A DNA stretch of 64,000 bases. It comes from Juglans regia (lineage: Eukaryota; Streptophyta; Magnoliopsida; Fagales; Juglandaceae). The position numbers were made by a program, and so were the translations under genes. Positions 58,128 through 64,000 of this stretch are shown here, piece after piece. Position 1 is the stretch's first letter; each line of letters opens with the position of its first letter. Location: assembly GCF_001411555.2 (NCBI RefSeq), contig NC_049901.1, positions 25,594,562 through 25,658,561 of the forward strand, written 5' to 3'. Under the pieces are notes generated by a model, which saw only the letters and a program-made list of their open reading frames with translations, was not told the origin of the DNA and searched no databases.

Positions 58128-59900
58128 ATGATGTCTCATAGGAGTGACTCATCACCAAAGGAGATGGTAGATAACACATCCTTTGTGTTGCAACTCATGC
58201 AACAACAGTTTGAGAAGTTGAACTTAGTGTTGGGTGAAGTGAGGGATAGGATGGATCATCAAGATGTGGTAATTAGAAATCTTCATGGCAAGAGAGATAG
58301 GAGGCGTCCCGAGTTTAGTGTTGAAAATGGGTATGAGAATGAAGAGTATGGTGATTCTCTTGTTACCAGGCATGCACTCAATACAGAAATTAAGATGGAT
58401 GATATAGAGCAGAAGAGTGAGAATATTTTTCATACTAGTTGCCACATCAACAACAAGGTATGTAGTATGATCATTGATTTGAGGAGTTGTATTAATTTGG
58501 CTAGCACTACTTTAGTTGAGAAATTGAATTTACGTACTTTGGAACACCCTAGACCATACATGTTGCACTGGTTGAGTGATTGTGGGGAGGTTAGGGTAAA
58601 TAAGCAAGTGCTAGTTTCTTTTTCAATTGGAAAATACCAGGATATGGTGCTTTGTGATGTAGTGCCTATGCATGCTAGTCATATTTTGTTAGGAAAGCCA
58701 TGGCAGTATGATAGGAAGGTGATCCATGATGGGTTAAGGAACATGTACAGTTTTGAAAAAGATGGAAAAACAATCAAACTTGCTCCTTTAACTCCAAAAC
58801 AGGTCCATGGGGATCAATTGAAGCTGAAATGTAAGGTTGCTCAAAACAGAAAGAGTGAAAATGAGAGTGATAAAAAAAGAAAGAGTAAAAGTGAGAGTGA
58901 TCAAAAAAGAAAAAGTGAAAAGGAGATTGAGCAAACAAGGAAGAGTGAAAGTGAGAATGAGCTGAAAAGCAAGAGTGAAGGTGAGAGTGAAAGTGAAAGT
59001 GAGATTGAGCTGAAAAGCAAGAGTGAATGTGAGATTGAGAAGAAAAGAAATAGTGAGACCGAAATGGAGAAAGAGAGAAAAATGAGAGAGAAAAAAGAAG
59101 AGGGTGAGACTAAGACCTCAAGCAAAAGAGAGAATGAGTTGAAAAATAATTATGAAGTCGAGAGTACAAAAAAAGATGAAGAAAAAGAGAGTGACAGAAA
59201 AAAAGAGAGTGAAAAGAAAAAAGAGTGTGAAAGGAAAAAAGAGAGTGAAAAAGAAAAAGAGAGTGGAAAGAAAAGAGAGTTTGAAGAAAGTGAGAGAAAA
59301 ACAAAGAGAAAAGTGAGTTTTTATGCTAAGGCAAGTCTTAATCCTAACGAACTTGACGTATGTTTGCCTAGTATTGTTGTCTCTTTGTTGCAGGGATATG
59401 AGGTCGTGTTTCCAAGTGGTGTATTTAGTGGATTGCCACCCATTAGGGAGATAGAGCACTACATTGATTTTGTGCCAGGTGCAACAATTCCTAACCGACC
59501 TTTCTTGGAAGAACATGAGTCATTGACACACTTAAAGGGAGAAGGTAAGTTGTTGACCATAATGCGTGCTAAGCAGGAGGATTCTATTGAGACTTTTGCT
59601 CATGTATTCAAATACACACAAGGTATGGAAACTTTTGTGGTTGATGCTTTAGCAAGAAGGTATGTACTTATCTTCATTTTAGATGCAAAATTGTTGAAAC
59701 TTGAATATGATAAGGAATTGCATGCTAATGATGATGACTTTGCTATTGTATATGGAACATGTGAGAAAGCATCGTTTGGTAAGTTCTATAAACTACATTG
59801 GTACTTGTTTATAAAGAATAGATTTTATGTACCTACTAGTTTTATATGTAAGTTGCTTGTGTGCTATTGTATATGGAAAGGGCAACAACATGACTTATAG
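58128..59900 (+). CDS. Recombined gag-PR-linker frame of element C2, 590 residues
   Basis: ATG at 58128 (followed by a second at 58131) opens gag: MSHRSDSSPKEM, then a coiled N-terminus. At about residue 75 (ENGYENEEYG) it jumps to DSLVTRHALNTE, the protease lead-in, so the capsid core and zinc knuckle are deleted. The protease reads MIIDLRSCINLAS, where the usual Asp-Gly-Gly-Ser is Asp-Leu-Arg-Ser, so it is probably inactive. Residues of about 240-400 are an expanded Lys/Glu/Ser linker. Then LPPIREIEHYIDFVPG meets LTHLKGEGKL at PFLEEHE, the same RT-removing junction as element B. The frame ends in 3' LTR sequence (stop 59898-59900). It stays open over 590 codons although no enzyme domain is intact. 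Confidence 0.7.
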   Translation: MMSHRSDSSPKEMVDNTSFVLQLMQQQFEKLNLVLGEVRDRMDHQDVVIRNLHGKRDRRRPEFSVENGYENEEYGDSLVTRHALNTEIKMDDIEQKSENIFHTSCHINNKVCSMIIDLRSCINLASTTLVEKLNLRTLEHPRPYMLHWLSDCGEVRVNKQVLVSFSIGKYQDMVLCDVVPMHASHILLGKPWQYDRKVIHDGLRNMYSFEKDGKTIKLAPLTPKQVHGDQLKLKCKVAQNRKSENESDKKRKSKSESDQKRKSEKEIEQTRKSESENELKSKSEGESESESEIELKSKSECEIEKKRNSETEMEKERKMREKKEEGETKTSSKRENELKNNYEVESTKKDEEKESDRKKESEKKKECERKKESEKEKESGKKREFEESERKTKRKVSFYAKASLNPNELDVCLPSIVVSLLQGYEVVFPSGVFSGLPPIREIEHYIDFVPGATIPNRPFLEEHESLTHLKGEGKLLTIMRAKQEDSIETFAHVFKYTQGMETFVVDALARRYVLIFILDAKLLKLEYDKELHANDDDFAIVYGTCEKASFGKFYKLHWYLFIKNRFYVPTSFICKLLVCYCIWKGQQHDL

Positions 59901-60464
59901 GCTTTGGACACTTGAAGATTTTCAACTTATTTAATTAATTTCAAGGACCTATTTTATTTGCTTAGAATAATTGGGTTTATGCCTATGCAAGGGCATATTG
60001 GGAAAGTTATTATTTTATTGAACTAGGGTTAGGGTACTGTAGCGAGTTACTGTAGCTCCGTACTGTAGCCGCGGCACTGTTCATCCAGGGGCACTTTTGG
60101 AAGATGGGGGGTTTATTTTGGCTAGGGTTTCATTATGTTTTGCTTTAAATACTCTATGTGGCCACATTTTAATCAAATAATGAAATTTATGAAATTTGAT
60201 GAATTTATTCATTGTGAGTTGAGTTTTACTCCTCTTGTTCTTAATTGAACTTTTGAACTTATCAAAGGTAAATCACAACCTTTGTGGCGTTCCTCCTTTG
60301 TAATCTGGGTTCTTGAGAGGGGTCTAGATTTTAATATAATCTAGGTTCTTGAAACGAGAACATTGGGTCTAGGTTCTCCATCCATTGACTTGATTTTGAC
60401 TTTCTTGGGGTATTTTCAAATTGACTGTGGGTTCAAGGGATTCCTTTCCCGCGGGTTCATATCA
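59873..60464 (+). repeat. 3' LTR of element C2, 5'-truncated
   Basis: It starts within the LTR at TATGGAAAGGGCAACAACATG after a pol word TTGCTTGTGTG and a few filler bases. It also has two small internal deletions near 60316 and 60358 relative to the 5' LTR. It ends TTCATATCA. Confidence 0.88.
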
Positions 60465-60733
60465 CTAGTTCAATAAAATAATAAATTTCCCAACATGCCC
60501 TTACATAGGTATAAACCCAATTATTCTAAGCAAATAAAATAGGTCATTGAAATTAATTAAATTAGTTGAAAGCCTTCAAGTGTCCAAAGCCTATAAGTTA
60601 TATTGTTGCCCTTTCCATAGCTTATGAAATGAATCAAAGCATGATCTTCATCATTTAAGCCCTTGAACTTGTATTTGGCCCATCTGGAACTTGCAACATA
60701 TCTTTAAGATTAGGCCCACCTTGATTCCCATCA

Positions 60734-63010
60734 ACTTTGATGATATCTTAGTGTACAGCAAGAACTTAAATGAACATATTGAGAATTTCAGATATGTGTT
60801 TCATGTGTTGAGATGTGAAAAGTTGTATGCTAATTTCAAGAAATGTGCCTTTTGCATGGAAAAAGTTATTTTTCTTGGTTATGTTGTTAGTACAAAGGGT
60901 GTTGAGGTGGATGAAGAGAAAGTCAAGGCCATCAAGGAGTGGTCCACGCCAAAAAGCATCACTGAGGTAAGAAGCTTTCATGGCTTAGCTAGCTTTTATC
61001 GGCGTTTTGTTAAAGACTTCAGCACCATTGCTGCACCACTCACTGAGGTAATTAAAAAGAATGTTGGGTTTCATTGGGGGGTTAATCAAGAGAATGCTTT
61101 TGCCACTATTAAAGAAAGGTTGTGCTCTGCAACTGTGTTAGCATTACCTGATTTTAACAAAACTTTTGAGATTGAATGTGATGCCTCAGGAATAGGGATT
61201 GGAGCCATTTTGATGCAGGATAGGCGGCCCATAGCTTTCTTCAGTGAAAAGTTAAGTGGGGCATCCCTGAAGTACCCTACTTATGATAAAGAGCTTTACG
61301 CTCTTGTTCGTGCATTAGAGACTTGGCAGCACTACCTATGGCCAAGGGAATTTGTGATCCACACCGATCATGAATCGTTAAAGCATCTCAAGGGTCAAGG
61401 TAAGTTGAATAAAAGGCACGCTAGATGGATGGAGTAGATTGAGACCTTTCCCTATGTCATCCGTTACAAGTAATGTAAGGAGAACATTGTTACTGATGCT
61501 CTATCCCGGAGGTATGTATTTTCTTATTTCTATGAGTGCTAAAATGCTTGAGTTTGAATATGTGAAAGACATGTATGCCGATGACGCTGATTTTTCTAAT
61601 ATGTATATGGCATATGATAAGACGGCATTTGGTAAGTTTTACAAGCATGATGGTTATTTGTTTACAGAAAGCAAACTTTGTTTGCCAAATTGTTCTATGC
61701 ATGAGTTATTGGTGCGTGAGGCACATGGTGGGGGATTAATGGGACACTTTGGTGTCAAGAAAACTTTAGACATTTTGTATGAATATTTCTTTTGGCCTAA
61801 GATGAGGAGAGATGTTAACCGTATTTGTGGAAGGTGCATTACATGTAGAAAGGCCAAATCTAAGGTTTTGCCACATGGGTTGTATACACCCTTACCCGTT
61901 CCTAGTGAGCCATGGGTAGACATATCTATGGACTTTGTTTTGGGGTTGCTTAGGACCAAAAGAAGTAGAGATTCTATTTTTGTGGTTATGGATAGATTCA
62001 GTAAGATGGCATATTTCAATCCATGCCATAAAACAGATGATGCAACAAACATAGCTGACTTGTTTTTTCGGGAGGTAGTGCGACTCTATGGTGTACCTAG
62101 GAGTATTGTTTCTGATAGGGATGTTAAATTCCTTAGCTACTTTTGGAAGGTGTTGTGGGGGAAATTGGGTACTAAACTCTTATTTTCCACTACTTGTCAT
62201 CCGCAGACTGATGGTCAGACTGAAGTAGTTAATAGGACTTTAACTCAGCTTTTACGCACTGTTGTTCAAAAGAATTTAAAAACATGGGAGGATTGTTTGC
62301 CATTTATAGAGTTTGCATATAATAGGACGATGCATACTACTACTTCATACTCTCCTTTTGAAATTGTTTATGGATTTAATCCACTTACTCCTTTGGATTT
62401 GATGCCTTTACCTGTTGATGACAGGAGTAGTTTGGATGGACAAAAGAAGGCGGAGTTGGTGAAGTCACTTCATGAGAGGGTACGGCTTTAAATTGCCCAA
62501 AAGAATGAAAGGGTTGCTTCCCAAGCCAATAAAGGACGAAGGCGTGTCATTTTTGAACCAGTATATTGGGTTTGGGTTCACATGCGCAAAGAAAGATTCC
62601 CAGCCCATAGAAGGACTAAGTTGCATCCTCGAGGAGATGGACCTTTTCAAATTCTTGAGAAAATTAATGACAATACATATAAAGTGGATCTTCCAGGTGA
62701 GTATAAAGTTTCTGCAACTTTCAATGTTTCTGATCTTTCTCCTTTTGATGTAGGTGAAGATTCGAGGTCGAATCCTTTTGAGGAGAGGGGGAATGATAGG
62801 AACCAAGGTGGGCCTACTCTTAAAGATCCTTTGCAAGTTCCAGATGGGCCAATTACAAGACCAAGGGCCAAGAAGATCAAGTAAGCAATGCAAGAATTGG
62901 TGCAATCCACTTGGGATGAAGCCAGCAAGAGCCCAACACTGAAGATGGGTCTGAAAGAAGAAGAACCAGCTTTGATCCACTTTATTCAAGCTGTGGAAGG
63001 CATGACTTAA
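60734..63010 (+). pseudogene. pol: 3' part of pol of element D: RT end, RNase H, integrase, LTR-coded tail
   Basis: It resumes in the YFDD motif ([10 protein letters not shown]) and follows element A closely. RNase H has [12 protein letters not shown] and [10 protein letters not shown]. The integrase zinc region is [18 protein letters not shown] with CGRCITC, and the DDE core has [15 protein letters not shown] and DGQTEVVN. The tail has GPITRPRAKKIK. Disabling changes are a stop at 61435-61437 after RWME, a stop near 61472, a frameshift near 61510, a stop near 62489 (after RVRL) and a stop near 62881. As in element A the frame crosses into the LTR at 62794 and ends at 63010. Confidence 0.9.
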
Positions 63011-63628
63011 AGATACGGCCTATTGTTATTGGAGGCTTCCAATTTGGTTAAATGATTTATTTTATTAGTTTAGAATAAGTGGGCTTGAAGATGCTTGACT
63101 CACATGTCTTATTTCTTTTGAACTATGTTTTTGGGAAGGCCTTGTATTTTGGCCAAGGGCTTATTTGGAAAATTACATTTTAGGAACTAGGGTTTCATCA
63201 ATTTACTGTTGGGGTTACTGTAGCCGCGCGTACTGTAGCTGCTACTGTTCATCAAGGGTAATTTTGGGTAAAAGGGGAATTATTTTGGCTAGGGTTTTGA
63301 TTAGGTTTGGCTTTAAAAACTCTTTGTAGCCTCATTTGAGATTTAGACAATATTGAATTTTATTTGTGAGTTGAGTTTTCTCCTCTTGTTCTTGATTGAA
63401 CTCTTGAACTTATCAAAGGTAAATCACAACCTTTGTGGCGTTCCTCCTTTGTAATCTGGGTTCTTGAGACGGGTTCTTCAACGGGTCTAGATTTTAATAT
63501 AATCTAGGTTCTTGAAACGAGTTCTCATCGGGTCTAGATTCTCCATCCTTGACTTGATTTTGGCTTTCTTGGGGAGTTTTCAAATTGATTGTGGGTTCAA
63601 GGGAATTCATTCCCACGGGTTCATATCA
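62794..63628 (+). repeat. LTR shared by element D and following element E (835 bp)
   Basis: TGATAGGAACC...GGGTTCATATCA, same length as element A's LTR. It has pol of D on its left and, directly on its right, a primer-binding site and leader. So it is at once a 3' LTR and a 5' LTR. TACTGTAGC motifs occur at 63216-63224 and 63231-63239. Confidence 0.9.
63312..63319 (+). promoter_or_regulatory. TATA-like box of the D/E LTR
   Basis: TTTAAAAA in GGCTTTAAAAACTC, about 75 bases after the last TACTGTAGC motif. It is the counterpart of TTTAAATA in the C2 LTR. Confidence 0.45.
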
Positions 63629-64000
63629 TTTGGTATTCAGAGCAAGGTTTCCAATCAGGTCTTATTCTATCTTTTATTTCTTACATATTTAATTCTAGGG
63701 CGTCATTGTTCTAGGATTGATTACAAAAAAAAAAATAGTGGTGGTTAGTAGGGTTGCTGAAATTCATTGTTCTAGGGTTTGTGTTGGCTGAAATCTCTTG
63801 TTCTAGGGGCTGCCGTATATCACTTGCCCAAGGGTTTTTGAGTTATTGTTAGGGTTTTTCTCAACTGCTTATTCTTGATTGTGATCAAATCAGTTGGTGA
63901 AAGGAAAAGAAAGGAAAAGAAAAAAAAAAAAATAGTGAAAAAAAAAAAAAAATTCGAGATTTTTTTTTCTTGATCCTTATCATCAAAGGGGGTGATTCTA
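63629..64000 (+). mobile_element. Leader of a further element E, cut by the window end
   Basis: TTTGGTATTCAGAGC (63629-63643) is the family primer-binding site. The leader has the usual opening (CAAGGTTTCCAATCAGG) and a short GAAAA-rich tract at 63898-63935. Gag should start beyond the window. Confidence 0.85.

Larger units (their letters stand above)
56489..60464 (+). mobile_element. CRM-like element C2, plus orientation, inserted in the LTR of C1
   Basis: The ends TGATGGGAACC and TTCATATCA are flanked by CTAGT at 56484-56488 and 60465-60469. It has a complete 5' LTR (56489-57210), primer-binding site, leader, a 590-residue recombined open frame, and a 3' LTR that has lost its first ~125 bases. 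RT, integrase and the gag core are missing. It is the youngest layer of this nest by position. Confidence 0.93.
53696..60733 (-). mobile_element. CRM-like element C1, minus orientation, inserted in element D
   Basis: Its outer ends are TGATATGAACC at 53696 and TTCCCATCA at 60733, with ACTTT at 53691-53695 and 60734-60738. In sense: 5' LTR (60470-60733 plus 56027-56488, split by element C2), primer-binding site, leader, gag, charged linker, and a 3' LTR reduced to its last ~290 bases. The whole pol and most of the 3' LTR are deleted. 722-bp LTR subfamily. Confidence 0.92.
51808..63628 (+). mobile_element. CRM-like element D (autonomous type), 5'-truncated and split by element C1
   Basis: Plus-strand segments 51808-53695 (gag end, protease, linker, RT start) and 60734-63628 (RT end, RNase H, integrase, 3' LTR) join across the inserted element C1, whose ACTTT duplication marks the break. 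The 5' LTR, leader and gag N-terminus are missing; the left edge abuts the LTR fragment of element B. Its proteins closely match element A pol, but stops and frameshifts make it inactive. Confidence 0.9.

Noticed and set aside
58901..59304. Phe/Ser/Leu-rich minus-strand membrane-like frames
   Set aside because: Antisense of the Lys/Glu/Ser linker of C2.
51808..63628. Endogenous pararetrovirus (caulimovirid) remnant
   Set aside because: An integrase with zinc and DDE motifs, LTRs, primer-binding sites and 5-bp target duplications are present, and no movement protein is seen; this is a Ty3/gypsy retrotransposon.

Overview
The window is nuclear DNA of a flowering plant, most likely a woody eudicot. 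The evidence is one intact eight-exon gene with GT-AG introns, surrounded almost entirely by plant-type retrotransposons. Species cannot be read from the sequence alone. The small AT-rich elements and the general repeat style recall Fagales/Juglandaceae genomes, but that is only an impression.

Layout. (1) 1-16 kb: layered LTR sequences, including two solo LTRs of a Ty3/gypsy family (3095-3931 and 4814-5535), a second LTR family at 8388-9795, a 4.4-kb solo LTR at 9865-14291 with target-site duplication (TSD) AAGGC, and a tRNA-derived SINE at 15623-15928. (2) 16.7-21.4 kb, minus strand: the only convincing host gene, a complete 300-residue NECAP-like protein (PHear domain plus C-terminal DFGDF motif), involved in clathrin-coated vesicle traffic. 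(3) 22.2-38.3 kb: a stack of insertions. A minus-strand LINE holds a long-LTR copy, which holds a second LINE, which holds a young gypsy element (25309-29480, TSD CAAGG) with a 970-codon open pol. A separate solo LTR (35810-37187, TSD GATCC) lies in the outer LINE. (4) 38.3-47.6 kb: more LTRs, including solo copies at 39567-40372 (TSD CACTG) and 43776-46008 (TSD TCCAA). (5) 47.6-64 kb: a cluster of the same gypsy family. An RT-less element (47598-51807) abuts a plus-strand autonomous-type element. The RT gene of that element is split by a minus-strand copy (53696-60733, TSD ACTTT), whose 5' LTR is itself split by a plus-strand copy (56489-60464, TSD CTAGT). The 62794-63628 LTR is followed directly by a primer-binding site and the leader of another copy that leaves the window.

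The dominant family has LTRs of about 720-840 bp (TGATrGGAACC...TTCATATCA in sense), a PBS resembling the tRNA-iMet type, a GAAAA-rich leader, gag, a D-G-G-S protease, a variable Lys/Glu/Ser linker, RT (YFDD), RNase H and integrase. Its pol reading frame runs about 70 codons into the 3' LTR, as described for centromeric (CRM) chromoviruses. Two LTR subfamilies are visible. The ~835-bp type goes with full RT-RNaseH-IN. The ~722-bp type goes with copies that lost RT at the same point, suggesting a non-autonomous lineage that spread using the autonomous one.

Terminal positions come from reading TG...CA ends and matching 5-bp duplications by eye. Lineage names (CRM, Tekay, Tat) are inferences from general features, without any database search.
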